Counted from the first letter of the stretch, positions 22,722 to 31,493 are shown. The stretch: DNA of 32,727 nucleotides from JADFRG01 sp964590515 (GCA_964590515.1 CAZPZD010000027.1:1-32727), one strand, 5' to 3'. Program-made: numbers and translations. The notes: generated from the sequence alone by a model not told the origin.

Positions 22722-23311
22722 GAGTTGGTTCGGACGGCAGCCTCAACCCAGATCTCAGCCGAGGGCCGATCTGGATCGTTGTTTTCGATGATGATTCCCC
22801 GGCGCACGGTCTGCCCCGCGGTGTCATGGAATCCGGCATCGAACCTCAGGCTGATCAGCACCACCTTGCCCGGTGGAATCACGGACGAAGTGAAGTCGGC
22901 CGTCGTGCAGCCGCAGGTGGTGTAGGCCCGGCTGATGGTCAGCGGCGCGTCTCCCAGGTTGGCGACGACAAACTCGCGGGTGACCACCTCTGTTGGACCG
23001 ATGCTGCCGAAGTCAAAGAAGCGCTCGTTGACCGCGATTTCCGGCTGCGGACCGTCATTCGGTAGGAAAGGAACCGGTGGGCCTTCCTCCATGTCGTGCA
23101 CCGCCTGGAAGGGTTGCTCGCGGGCAATGTCCTCCGGACCATGATCGAAGGCGGTGACTGCCGACGATCGCCCGGCTGAGCCCAGCCAAAGTGCCGCACC
23201 CACCAGCAGGCCACCAAGTAGAACTAGCCCGATGGCCAGGCCGCGCTTGCGCCTCGCTTCCGCCCTGCGCTTCTCCATGTGCGCCTTCGTGCTCAACACT
23301 TGGGTCGCCAT
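22718..23311 (-). CDS. DUF1573 membrane-anchored protein
   Basis: ATG 23311, preceded by AGGAG at 8 nt, gives 197 residues; an open frame continues upstream into the N gap but has no support. A charged N-terminus (EKRRAEARRKR) and one TM (about 25-45) anchor it. The DUF1573 domain begins PEIAVNERFFDFGSIG and carries YTTCGCTTADF (C133, C135), then VIPPGKVVLISLRFDAG and ENNDPDRPSAEIWVEA. There is no lipobox, unlike its paralogue at 21724-22161. Its stop overlaps the TlpA start by 4 nt. The stretch 23312-23422 upstream holds only the ribosome binding site and sequence adjoining the gap. Confidence 0.9.
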   Translation of the reverse strand: MATQVLSTKAHMEKRRAEARRKRGLAIGLVLLGGLLVGAALWLGSAGRSSAVTAFDHGPEDIAREQPFQAVHDMEEGPPVPFLPNDGPQPEIAVNERFFDFGSIGPTEVVTREFVVANLGDAPLTISRAYTTCGCTTADFTSSVIPPGKVVLISLRFDAGFHDTAGQTVRRGIIIENNDPDRPSAEIWVEAAVRTNS

Positions 23312-23422
23312 TTGACACTCTCCTCTGCCGAATCCAAGCAGGCTCGGAACTTCCCCACCAAGGTAGCAAAGCGAGGCGACCCAGTGAAGCGCCATTTGGC
23401 CCGTCATATGACATTCGTCTTG

Positions 23423-23522
23423 NNNNNNNNNNNNNNNNNNNNNNNNNNNNNNNNNNNNNNNNNNNNNNNNNNNNNNNNNNNNNNNNNNNNNNNNNNNNNN
23501 NNNNNNNNNNNNNNNNNNNNNN
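23423..23522. other. 100-N scaffold gap, true missing sequence
   Basis: The flanks of this gap share no overlap that I can find, in contrast to the gap at 4155-4254, so real sequence of unknown length is missing. A possible gene start faces it from the right side (23565). On the left side an unassigned frame reads KTNVI then stops at 23404, which might be the end of a gene inside the gap. Confidence 0.9.
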
Positions 23523-23565
23523 TCTGAGCCCGAACTTGTGACGGCCAGACCATGAGGCAAAGCAT
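23523..23565 (-). CDS. possible 5' end of a secreted protein running into the gap (partial)
   Basis: From ATG 23565 the minus strand reads MLCLMVWPSQVRAQ and then enters the Ns; the same frame is open upstream to the cytochrome c stop and reads LHQWIAAAG before it, so the true start could be a CTG at 23592. The whole has the look of a signal peptide ending in a small-residue cleavage site. An alternative frame from ATG 23584 (MDRGGRDALPHG) has no such character. Only the presence of a hidden gene is suggested; its nature cannot be seen. Confidence 0.3.
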
Positions 23566-23595
23566 CCCGGCCGCCGCGATCCATTGGTGCAGCGT

Positions 23596-24369
23596 TCAGG
23601 CCCTCCGGTAGTAGACGAAACCAATGATGGCGGCCAGCACAACCAACCCAGCCAGGACCAGCAGAGTAGTGCTTACCCCGATTGGACCCTCTTCAGTCGT
23701 TGGCTCCGGCGAGGAACCGGCCGAGGGGAGGGTCAGCAGGTAGGCGGCGACATCGGCAATCTCTTCATCGCTCAGCGGTCCACCGTTGGATTGCCCCCAG
23801 GTCGGCATCTTGGTGCCCGCAATCCCGTCACTAACCACCTGCCGGATGAAGAGCTCAGGCTGCGCGCCCGGCCAGGAGGTTGCGAGCGGCTTGCCGATGC
23901 GCCCCCGACCCTGCTCACCGTGACAGACCACACAGTTGGCTTGATACACGACCGCCCCAAGCGATGGATCGCCCTCGACATCCGGCAGCCGGGCAATCTC
24001 AGGCGGCACGTACTCCGGTAGCGGCTCGATTGGCTCGGTCCCATTGAAGGCGCTCACCACATAGGCGACGATGTCGGCGATGTCTTGTTCCGACAACGGC
24101 CCTCCGTTGGCTTCCCCCCAGGCCGGCATGACCGTTCCCTCGATCCCCTGGGCAACCGTTTGGGCGATGACCGCGCTCGGGTCGATGCCGGAGAACGCCT
24201 CCAGCCGCGCCCCGATCCGACCCGTACCATTGACCCCATGACACACGGCGCAATTCGCGACGTAGAGCTGACCGCCCCGCTCCGGATCGCCTTCGGTCTG
24301 TGCGACTGCCGCGGTCCATCCCAACAGCCCAGCCGCCAGCGAGATTCCAATCGCCCTCAGTATTCGCAT
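23596..24369 (-). CDS. diheme cytochrome c with C-terminal membrane anchor
   Basis: A 257-residue protein with a cleavable signal (to about residue 24, ending VAQ), two tandem cytochrome c domains and a C-terminal TM (about 232-253). Heme sites are C40-A-V-C43-H44 and C146-V-V-C149-H150. The two halves are clear duplicates: TVMPAWGEANGGPLSEQDI in the first and TKMPTWGQSNGGPLSDEEI in the second, each giving a Met ligand. GGGAGG lies 6 nt before the ATG. It is separated from the upstream bc-complex genes by 164 nt that include a strong hairpin (24474-24505), so it may have its own promoter. A likely role is electron transfer from the bc complex to an oxidase. Confidence 0.92.
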   Translation of the reverse strand: MRILRAIGISLAAGLLGWTAAVAQTEGDPERGGQLYVANCAVCHGVNGTGRIGARLEAFSGIDPSAVIAQTVAQGIEGTVMPAWGEANGGPLSEQDIADIVAYVVSAFNGTEPIEPLPEYVPPEIARLPDVEGDPSLGAVVYQANCVVCHGEQGRGRIGKPLATSWPGAQPELFIRQVVSDGIAGTKMPTWGQSNGGPLSDEEIADVAAYLLTLPSAGSSPEPTTEEGPIGVSTTLLVLAGLVVLAAIIGFVYYRRA

Positions 24370-24473
24370 ACTTGGCCTCCCGGAGCCGCTCGGCCTGCCT
24401 GATCGATAGTAGCGGCGCCTTCCAATCGGCAGCTAGTGACGATGCTCCGCTGTCCGACTGCTTTCTTGTGAGA

Positions 24474-24505
24474 GACGCCGCCGCCTCGCAGGAGGCCGCG
24501 GCGTC
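24474..24505 (-). terminator. strong GC hairpin after the bc-complex operon
   Basis: The arms 24474-24487 and 24492-24505 pair at 13 of 14 positions around a GCAG loop. On the minus strand the stem is followed by TCTCTC, a weak pyrimidine tract rather than a T-run. It lies 28 nt after the stop of the cytochrome c gene ending at 24534, the expected place for an operon terminator. Confidence 0.65.
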
Positions 24506-24533
24506 GTGGATTCTGCTCGGTCCGCCCTTCGGC

Positions 24534-25367
24534 TCAGCGGAAGGTCAGCATGTAGGCCAGCAGGTCGGCCATGTTCTGTAGAGTAATCCGCTCCCCAAAA
24601 TTGGGGGGCATGGGGTTGGGATTGTCCGGGTAGCCTGGCACGATATACGTATTGGGCCGAACCACTGACTCGATCAAGTACTCTTCGGCCGTGGTGGCCT
24701 CCCCCAGGTAACCATCTTCCACAATCCGGAGCCCGGCCCGCACAGCTAAGCCATCCTGTTCCTCGGTCACAGCCCAGGGCGGGCCGACCGGTGCCAGGAT
24801 GTGGCAGGCCGCGCATCCGAGGGTTCCCGCCGCCAGCGTCCGACCGGCCTCCGGATCGCCCGGCGGAAGTGCGACGTGCATGTCGGTGCCCATCATCACT
24901 CCTGTTGCCGGGGTCGGCTCGGCGCCCGCTAAGGCCCGCTCCTCCCAATTCAGGATGAACCCCACGACCGACTCGATCTGATCACCACGCAGCGGACCGC
25001 CAAATTGCTCACTCCAGGTCGGCATCCGCTCCGGATAGCTCGTGCCCTCCGAGGGTACCGGCCGGCCGGCAGAGATTGTGCTGCGCAAGAAATCTTCCAG
25101 TGTCCCGGACCACCCGAACGCCGCCAGCCGCTCACCATTGAACATGGCTGCGCCATTTAGGGTGGGGCCTAGGGGTGTGCCCTCGCCCTGCGGACCATGG
25201 CACAGCCGGCAGTTGTTTTCGAAGATCGCCGCGCCCTCTTCGATCCGGCGTGAGCTGTAGGAACGATCGAACGACTCCATGCGCCGCTGCTCGTTGATGC
25301 CCATGACGGCAAACAGCGTCACCGAACCGACCAACGCTCCCATCCCAACCAGGATGTAGTACTTCAC
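24534..25367 (-). CDS. diheme cytochrome c of the bc complex
   Basis: A 277-residue protein with an N-terminal membrane anchor (about 4-23) and two cytochrome c sites: C53-R-L-C56-H57 and C185-A-A-C188-H189. Candidate Met ligands are M115 in ERMPTW and the Met of NPMPPNFG near the end. It starts 3 nt after the cytochrome b stop, so it is probably an integral subunit, taking the place of cytochrome c1 or f as electron acceptor from the Rieske protein. It ends in ITLQNMADLLAYMLTFR, the usual C-terminal helix. The next cytochrome c gene downstream lies beyond a terminator-like hairpin. Confidence 0.92.
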   Translation of the reverse strand: MKYYILVGMGALVGSVTLFAVMGINEQRRMESFDRSYSSRRIEEGAAIFENNCRLCHGPQGEGTPLGPTLNGAAMFNGERLAAFGWSGTLEDFLRSTISAGRPVPSEGTSYPERMPTWSEQFGGPLRGDQIESVVGFILNWEERALAGAEPTPATGVMMGTDMHVALPPGDPEAGRTLAAGTLGCAACHILAPVGPPWAVTEEQDGLAVRAGLRIVEDGYLGEATTAEEYLIESVVRPNTYIVPGYPDNPNPMPPNFGERITLQNMADLLAYMLTFR

Positions 25368-25370
25368 GGG

Positions 25371-26984
25371 TTACTCCCCCTGGCCGTAGTCGCTGAAGTG
25401 GTGCAGGTATTGAACCTGGCTGAACTCACTCGCCTTACCCGTTTCGCCATCGGTCCACACCACCCGCAGCGTGATCTTCTTTAGGTCTGGCTGCCAGTCC
25501 TCGATGATCATTAGCCCTTCAGGACCCACGTAGCGCGGGTCGCCTCCGGCTTTCTCGACTTCCTCAGCGAATGTCTTCAGCAACCTTGAAAGCGTTGGGG
25601 ACGGCGCCTGGGCCCACTGACCGGCCTCGTAGGTCCCATAGGGGAGCTGGTCCCAGTCCGCCTGACGCAGCGGTCCAGGACTCGTTTGAGGCAGCAGGAT
25701 TGCGATGGCCTCCTGGTCGGGCGAGGTCTCGACCGCAAACCAGGGGGTACCCATGTAGGTCAGCGCCGCAGCGCCGATCAAGCTGAAGGCGGCGATCGAG
25801 AGCCCGATTCTCCGGCTCCCATATCGGCGGCTCGGTCCCACTTCCAGGTAAGGCCAAACCACGATCAGGGGAAGGATGATCATGAAGGGAATGACCGCGC
25901 CGAAGATAAAGTTGTCTCCGAGCTTCATCATTCCCTGGATCCACAGGAAGTACCAGGGCGAGGTGGTGTGCAGCGGCGTCACCAATGGATCAGCGTGCGG
26001 CTCAAGCGGCGCGTGGTAACCCCATGAAAACGCCGAAGCCGCCAGCAGGATCAAGACCAAGACCGAAACATACGCCAGCTCACGGGTCATGACCTTGGGC
26101 ATGAAGTACACCCTGGCATCCACTGGGATCTTGCGGCCGGTATCCACACCCACCTCCTCGTGTTCGGGCGGCAGGCTGAAGCCGTGGTGGGTCACCTTGT
26201 AGTAATGCACGCCCAACGCGATGACTCCGACCACCGGGAGCGCGATCACATGCAACAAATACGCGCGCAGTAATCCGTTCGCTCCAATCTCCGGACCCCC
26301 GCGGATCAGCAGATCCGCTTCACGACCGATAAAGGGGGTGACTCCCGCAGTCGAGGCGCCGATGGTCACCGCCCACAGGCTGAGCTGATCCCAGGGCAGC
26401 AGGTAGCCGAAGAAGGAGACGAATAACGTGACGATCAACAAGATGCCGCCGGTTGCCCAGGTGAACTGGCGCGGCCGTTTGTAGGAGCCGGTCACGAACG
26501 AGCGCAGCATGTGCAGCACCACGATGATGATCATCAACTCGCCGCCGAGTTTGTGGGTGTCTCGCATCCAACGGCCGAAAGGCACGTTGCTCAGGATGCC
26601 GAGCATGTTCTCGTAGGCCACCAGAGGCGAGGGGGTGTAGAAGACCATCAGGTAGATCCCGGTGAGGATCTCCCAGGCGAAGAAGAAGGTAGCCAGCCAA
26701 CCCAGCCGAAACGTGGGGTATAGGCCGTCCATGAGATTGTGATAGTAAGTCGGCTTCATGTGCAGCCAGAAGCCCTCAGCATGCGGGGTCAGGCGTGGGT
26801 TCGGCCGGCGGGGGGTGTCGCCACGCAGCACGGATCGAACGTCGGACATATTGAGCCCGGACGTGATCCGGGTCGTCCAATCGTCGGCCAGGTCCGTGAC
26901 GGCCTTTTTCAGACCCTTGTGCTTAAGGTCATCGAGGAACGGGAGATGAATGAATTTTGGCAAGGGTGGGAATGGGATGCGCAT
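25371..26984 (-). CDS. cytochrome b (b6-type core plus C-terminal part) with soluble extension
   Basis: A 537-residue fused cytochrome b. The heme-ligand pairs are H144/H158 (13 residues between) and H245/H260 (14 between), the spacing of cytochrome b6. The subunit IV-like part begins near 290, with the Qo loop reading TTSPWYFLW: S342-P-W-Y345 in place of the common PEWY, so the Glu that takes a quinol proton in many bc complexes is absent. TM helices are recognisable to about residue 415. The last 120 residues are soluble, ending LKKITLRVVWTDGETGKAS and FSDYGQGE, of unknown function. About 75 residues precede the first core helix. It follows the Rieske gene by 15 nt and precedes the diheme cytochrome by 3 nt. 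Confidence 0.95.
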   Translation of the reverse strand: MRIPFPPLPKFIHLPFLDDLKHKGLKKAVTDLADDWTTRITSGLNMSDVRSVLRGDTPRRPNPRLTPHAEGFWLHMKPTYYHNLMDGLYPTFRLGWLATFFFAWEILTGIYLMVFYTPSPLVAYENMLGILSNVPFGRWMRDTHKLGGELMIIIVVLHMLRSFVTGSYKRPRQFTWATGGILLIVTLFVSFFGYLLPWDQLSLWAVTIGASTAGVTPFIGREADLLIRGGPEIGANGLLRAYLLHVIALPVVGVIALGVHYYKVTHHGFSLPPEHEEVGVDTGRKIPVDARVYFMPKVMTRELAYVSVLVLILLAASAFSWGYHAPLEPHADPLVTPLHTTSPWYFLWIQGMMKLGDNFIFGAVIPFMIILPLIVVWPYLEVGPSRRYGSRRIGLSIAAFSLIGAAALTYMGTPWFAVETSPDQEAIAILLPQTSPGPLRQADWDQLPYGTYEAGQWAQAPSPTLSRLLKTFAEEVEKAGGDPRYVGPEGLMIIEDWQPDLKKITLRVVWTDGETGKASEFSQVQYLHHFSDYGQGE

Positions 26985-26999
26985 TTCGGGTCTCCCTGC

Positions 27000-27656
27000 T
27001 TACAAACCGCCGCCGGCCCGGGTGTTCGGCGCACCGTTGATGCGCCGACCGGTGTCGATCCGCAGCGCCACCGCACCGGTCGGGACCTCAACCGAAGTAC
27101 CCTCCCGTCCGCCGAGTGAGGGCGTTGAGGTGGCCAGCACCTGACCTGCGGCATCGATCACTTCCATAATGTACTGGTCCAGATTGCGATCGGCCGGCCC
27201 GTCGATCCGGGAACCGGACTTGAGGTACTTCGAGCCGTGGCAGGGGCACTCGAAGCGGTCGTTAATAGGAACCCATTTATAGAGGCAGCCCAAGTGAACG
27301 CAGACCTTATAGAGGGCCCGGATGCCGGGTTGAACCGGATAATCGCTCGGCTGTCGGGGATCGCTTAGGGTAGCCTCCCCAATGTTCACCAACCACATCC
27401 GGCCCTCCGCAAACTCCTTGGGGCCCGAATCCGGTGGGGGGATCTCTTCGATGGGAAGGGTGATTACCCCCCCGAACTCACCCGCCCGGAAGCGGGGCAG
27501 CGCAAACCAGATCGACACCCCTCCGGTCCCGGCGAGAAAGACCGCCATGGAAGACCCCCAGAGATAGTAAAGGAATTCTCTGCGGGTCAGCGGAAGACTG
27601 CTGGCTCCGGCCCCAGCGGATTGCGCTTGGGCCGCTTGGTTATCGACGTCCGTCAT
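27000..27656 (-). CDS. Rieske iron-sulfur protein
   Basis: A 218-residue Rieske protein. The N-terminus has TRREFLYYLWG followed by a hydrophobic helix (about 31-52), a Tat-type uncleaved anchor. The [2Fe-2S] site is C119-V-H121-L-G-C124 and C137-P-C139-H140, where C119, H121, C137 and H140 bind iron and C124/C139 form the stabilising disulfide. It passes electrons from quinol at the Qo site to the cytochrome c subunit. AAGGAGG is 9 nt before the ATG, the best ribosome binding site in the window. It is the first gene of the bc-complex operon, with a promoter upstream at 27734-27762. A Gly/Arg-rich tail (NTRAGGGL) ends the protein. Confidence 0.95.
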   Translation of the reverse strand: MTDVDNQAAQAQSAGAGASSLPLTRREFLYYLWGSSMAVFLAGTGGVSIWFALPRFRAGEFGGVITLPIEEIPPPDSGPKEFAEGRMWLVNIGEATLSDPRQPSDYPVQPGIRALYKVCVHLGCLYKWVPINDRFECPCHGSKYLKSGSRIDGPADRNLDQYIMEVIDAAGQVLATSTPSLGGREGTSVEVPTGAVALRIDTGRRINGAPNTRAGGGL

Positions 27657-27733
27657 GCAGGCGGACCTCCTTCAATTGACTTCGGTTGTGGAGCGAGCGC
27701 CCCTTGGCGATGCACCGCGGCGTATTTGTGGTA

Positions 27734-27762
27734 TTTGTAACATATCGCCGGATGTGAGTCAA
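27734..27762 (-). promoter_or_regulatory. sigma70-type promoter of the bc-complex operon
   Basis: On the minus strand TTGACT (27762-27757) is followed after 17 bp by TACAAA (27739-27734), with TG one base before it, giving an extended -10. It lies 78 bp upstream of the Rieske start. Confidence 0.5.
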
Positions 27763-27782
27763 TTTTGAGCCCGCGGGACACT

Positions 27783-27788
27783 TATAAT
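27783..27788 (+). promoter_or_regulatory. -10 element of the tRNA-Ser promoter
   Basis: A perfect TATAAT ends 8 nt before the mature tRNA-Ser. No good -35 is seen at 16-18 bp. The element is divergent from, and close to, the bc-complex promoter. Confidence 0.5.
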
Positions 27789-27796
27789 TTCCGATT

Positions 27797-27888
<92 letters not shown>

Positions 27889-27941
27889 TCCTCCGCTCGC
27901 TGCAGGCATCGGCGCTTAACGCCGAGTTGCCTGATGAACGG

Positions 27942-29639
27942 TCAAACCCGCTGCTCCAACCGATCGAGAGTCGACTCGATCAGGGCAACCGCCTCGCCAA
28001 GGCTCTTGGCGTCGAAGGCGAACCTGGCCCCGGCCGCCTGGTAAAGCTCCGGCAGCGCAACGGTGTACCCCAATGCCAGCGCACTCCGGTACCGTCGCAC
28101 GGCGCCAGCCTGATCCTCCAGCGCATTCTTCCAGATCTGGACTGCAGCGAGCTGAGCCAATCCGTATTCGACATAGTAGAACGGAACCTGGAAGAAGTGC
28201 AAGACCCGCTGCCACCCGGTCCGCAGCTCATCGGTCAGATCACTCCAGTCAATGAATGGAATGAATTGGCCCACCAGGTCCGCGTAGGTCTGATCGCAAT
28301 TAGCCGGGTCGCGGGCCGCCTCCGGATTCTCGTAGACCCAATGTTGGAACGCGTCGCCGACGGCCATGAATGGCCAGAACCACAGGATCCTTTCCAGCTG
28401 GTCGATTCGCGCCCGGGCGGCTTGCTCATCGGAGTAGAAGCCGCCATGCTCGGTGGTCAGGTAAGGTGAGGCCAGCAGCTCCATCGACATGGAAGCGACC
28501 TCGGCGAACTCCATCGGCACTTGCAGTTGGGGGTAATAGGGCAGCGACGCCGATTCAAAGACATGAAAAGCGTGGCCGGCCTCATGCAGCAGTGTTTCCA
28601 CGTCTCCGGCAGTCCCGACCGCATTCATGAATATGAACGGCCGCCGGGCAGCCGCGAGCGGTTCGTTGTACCCGCCCGGCGCCTTTCCTTTTCGATTGTC
28701 GAGATCCAGCAGCTTCTCGGATTGCATCGAGTCGAAGTGGCGACCCAGAACCGGATCGACGAGGTGAAAGATCGCGGAGCCCTTGTCAATGAGCTCCTCG
28801 ACCGCCGCAAACGGTCGCAGCGGTTCCCTGCCTTGCTTGTCCGCGCTGGCGTCCCACGGCCGAAGTGAAGCGATGCCCAGGGCCCGTTTTCTCCGATCCG
28901 CGACCCTGATCGCGGCCGGCACCACCACGGTCGCGATCGCCTCGTGAAACCGCCGGCAGTCGTCGGGGGTGTAGTCAAATCGAAGCAGCTGCCGCCAGCG
29001 GTAGGAACGGTAATCCGCCAGGTTGGCGTTCCGGGCAAGCTTGCTCCGCAGATTGAGGAATCTGAGCCACAGGTCGTTGAGCGCCTGCCGGTCATGGAGC
29101 TGACGGGCCCGCCCCAACCTCCAGGCCCGCTCCCGCCGCTCTCGATCCGGTTCCTCGAGCTCGAGGAACAGGCGGGAGATCGTGACTTCCTCGCCCTCCC
29201 ATTCGACGGTCTGGTCGCCGCGGATCCGGTCGTACTCGGAGCTGAGCTTCTTTTCCTGTTCGAGCAGGGGAAGGTTGGCGTCCCGATACAGCTCGGATTG
29301 GGCCCGCAGGTTCCGCAGCGGAATCGCGAATCCTTCCGGCTCCAGTCCGCTTGCCAGCAGCTTCTGCTTAAGTTTCTGGTCCTGTTCCTCCGCCGGAGTG
29401 TAGATCTCCTTCAGGTACGCCTGGTACCGCTGCTCGCGCTGCGGATCGGCCGTATCGAGGGTCTTGGCCACATACAGGCGCGATTGGCCCTCCTCGATCA
29501 GCTCCTTGAGGCGCGACCAATCGGCCAACCAGGCCGCGATATTCGTTCCAGAAAGGCTCGGGGAACGCAGTCCGCGATAGTGCGATTCGACCCGGCTCCA
29601 GTCCCATTCTAGGAACTCGAGCGCGCTGCCTGGGAGCAT
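27942..29639 (-). CDS. M3-family oligoendopeptidase (PepF-like), second copy
   Basis: A 565-residue M3 metallopeptidase. The zinc site is H352-E-A-G-H356 with the third ligand E380 in EFAEVASMSMELL. The N-terminal helical region that closes the substrate channel is present, and the length fits the family. It cuts short peptides in the cytoplasm. It begins 3 nt after the stop of another M3 gene on the same strand. Despite the shared fold, the two differ in sequence around the active site (LLHEAGHAFHVFE here, MAHEFGHAIHSML there), so they are old paralogues rather than a recent copy. No good ribosome binding site is visible, so translation may be coupled to the upstream gene. Confidence 0.93.
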   Translation of the reverse strand: MLPGSALEFLEWDWSRVESHYRGLRSPSLSGTNIAAWLADWSRLKELIEEGQSRLYVAKTLDTADPQREQRYQAYLKEIYTPAEEQDQKLKQKLLASGLEPEGFAIPLRNLRAQSELYRDANLPLLEQEKKLSSEYDRIRGDQTVEWEGEEVTISRLFLELEEPDRERRERAWRLGRARQLHDRQALNDLWLRFLNLRSKLARNANLADYRSYRWRQLLRFDYTPDDCRRFHEAIATVVVPAAIRVADRRKRALGIASLRPWDASADKQGREPLRPFAAVEELIDKGSAIFHLVDPVLGRHFDSMQSEKLLDLDNRKGKAPGGYNEPLAAARRPFIFMNAVGTAGDVETLLHEAGHAFHVFESASLPYYPQLQVPMEFAEVASMSMELLASPYLTTEHGGFYSDEQAARARIDQLERILWFWPFMAVGDAFQHWVYENPEAARDPANCDQTYADLVGQFIPFIDWSDLTDELRTGWQRVLHFFQVPFYYVEYGLAQLAAVQIWKNALEDQAGAVRRYRSALALGYTVALPELYQAAGARFAFDAKSLGEAVALIESTLDRLEQRV

Positions 29640-29642
29640 CGA

Positions 29643-31433
29643 TCACCCGACCCGGGTGGCGACCTCCAAGCTCGCTAGGCGCTCGAGCGCCTGCTCCAAG
29701 ACCTGGAAGCCTCCTCTCCAAAACTCCGCCGATCGCACGTCGATGCCGGCCCGATCCAAGATCCGCACCGGCGCATCCGATCCGCCCGCGGCCAGGATCT
29801 CCAAGTAACGCGGTTTGAACCGTTCGCCCTCCGCCTTGTACTGCTGATACAGCGCCAACACGAGCAGTTGGCCGAACGAGTAGGCGTAGACATAGAAGGG
29901 AGCGAAGAAGAAGTGTCCCACCCGCAGCCACTCGTTGCGAAAATCCTCGCTCAGATCGAGCGCATCGCCAAACTGCTCTTTCAGGTTGTTGAAGTAGATC
30001 TCGGTCAGATCATCCACCGAGCCGCCATCCTTCACCCGCAGATGGGCCTCGCGCTCGAAGAGGGCAAAGTAGGCCTGGCGGGCGATGGTGGCGTAGGCAC
30101 TGTCCATCTGCCGAAACAGCAAGTCCCGCTGCAGCTCGGGGTCGGGGTCAGTCGCCAGCAACCGATCCACCACCAGCATTTCAGCAAAAGTCGAGGCGGT
30201 CTCGGCCAGTGGCAAGGAGGCCTCCTGGGTAAGCTTCGAGTGGTGTTCGGCGAGCATCGAATGAATGGCGTGGCCGAACTCGTGGGCCATGGTAGCCACG
30301 TCATCCGGTTTGCCGGTAAAGGACTGCAGGACCCACGGGGTCAGGGCCGGCTCGACCGTCGCACAGAACGCTCCACCGCGCTTGCCCTTCCTCAGCTCGC
30401 TGTCAATGTGTTTTTCGTCAAACACCCGGCTTGCCAGTTTGGCGAGCTTGGGGTGGAAGCTCCGGAAGCTGTCCAGCACGATGTCTACCGATTCTTGGAG
30501 CTCATAGGTCCGATCCGCCTCGACAACCGGTGCGTAGAGGTCATACCTACCCAGCCGATCCATGCCAATCCACTTGGCCTTTAGCTTGAAGTAGCGGTGG
30601 AAGATCGACACGTTCTCACGGCAGACTTCCAGCAGGGTATCTACCACCTCGTCCGGTACGTTATTGGCCAGATTGCGAACCGCAAGCGGGGAGCGGAACC
30701 CGCGCAGATCGATTTGCTCGCTCCGCCAGTCGCGGGCGATGCTTTGATAAATCTGACCCAGGATTGGCGCGTCCTGAGCGTAGACCCGATGCAGTTCGTG
30801 GTAGGCCGCCCTCCGGAGCGCCGGCTTGGGACTGCGGACGTGGACGAACAGCTCTTCTTCGGTCAACTGCTTGACCTCGCCGTCAACTTCGAGCGAGTAG
30901 CTGTAGCGGCTGGTGATCGACTCGTAGAGCGCAACCAGCGCCTGGTGTCCGTTGACGTCCTTCAGATTGATGACTTTTTCCTCCGGCTCGGTCAGCGTGT
31001 AGGGCTTCTGCAGTCGGAGTACCTCTAACCAGTAGCGGTCCTCGCCCGCAGCCGCCATCAGGCGTTTTGCCGGCTCGTCGGCCAGTTCTTTCCACCACAG
31101 TTTGAAGAACAGGGTCCGGTTCTCGAATTCGGCTGCCGTCTGGCGGCCCTGGGCGAACAGGCTTTGGGCCTTCTGGTTCTGGGTGTCTGCATAGAACAGG
31201 AGCGCGCCATAGTCCACGATCCGAGAGATCTTCCGCGCAGCATGTTCATATTGCTCAAGGATCCGAACAAATTCCTCGCTGTCCAGCTTCGGCCCGAGTT
31301 TCTCCCGACAGCGCTCAAATTCGCTCAGCATTCCATCCAGCTCGTGGCTAGCCTGGTCGAGCTCAGGCCCATCCGGGTTTGGAAACAGTTCTTTCAAACT
31401 CCAGCGTTCGGGTTGCAATTTGACGTCAGGCAT
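29643..31433 (-). CDS. pepF: oligoendopeptidase F, M3 family
   Basis: From ATG 31433 (AGGAGAG just upstream) the protein has 596 residues; an open frame back to 31466 is less likely. The N-terminal half matches the oligopeptidase F domain (RWSLKELFPNP, then PALRRAAYHELHRV), and the zinc site is H384-E-F-G-H388 with the Glu ligand in LPLAETASTFAEMLV. Y-rich substrate-contact elements lie near the end (HFFFAPFYVYAYSFGQLLVLALYQQY). It hydrolyses peptides of roughly 7-17 residues in the cytoplasm. It lies between the YchF-like gene (60 nt upstream) and the second M3 gene (3 nt downstream). Confidence 0.95.
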   Translation of the reverse strand: MPDVKLQPERWSLKELFPNPDGPELDQASHELDGMLSEFERCREKLGPKLDSEEFVRILEQYEHAARKISRIVDYGALLFYADTQNQKAQSLFAQGRQTAAEFENRTLFFKLWWKELADEPAKRLMAAAGEDRYWLEVLRLQKPYTLTEPEEKVINLKDVNGHQALVALYESITSRYSYSLEVDGEVKQLTEEELFVHVRSPKPALRRAAYHELHRVYAQDAPILGQIYQSIARDWRSEQIDLRGFRSPLAVRNLANNVPDEVVDTLLEVCRENVSIFHRYFKLKAKWIGMDRLGRYDLYAPVVEADRTYELQESVDIVLDSFRSFHPKLAKLASRVFDEKHIDSELRKGKRGGAFCATVEPALTPWVLQSFTGKPDDVATMAHEFGHAIHSMLAEHHSKLTQEASLPLAETASTFAEMLVVDRLLATDPDPELQRDLLFRQMDSAYATIARQAYFALFEREAHLRVKDGGSVDDLTEIYFNNLKEQFGDALDLSEDFRNEWLRVGHFFFAPFYVYAYSFGQLLVLALYQQYKAEGERFKPRYLEILAAGGSDAPVRILDRAGIDVRSAEFWRGGFQVLEQALERLASLEVATRVG

Positions 31434-31493
31434 CTTCTCTCCTGGTAGGGTTAGAGTCGGTCGCAATCCAGTGATTCAGTCAGAACCATTCGA

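Noticed and set aside
28944..30584. Long plus-strand ORFs (222 and 238 residues) opposite the M3 peptidases
   Set aside because: They mirror confident genes and show no domain or ribosome binding site.
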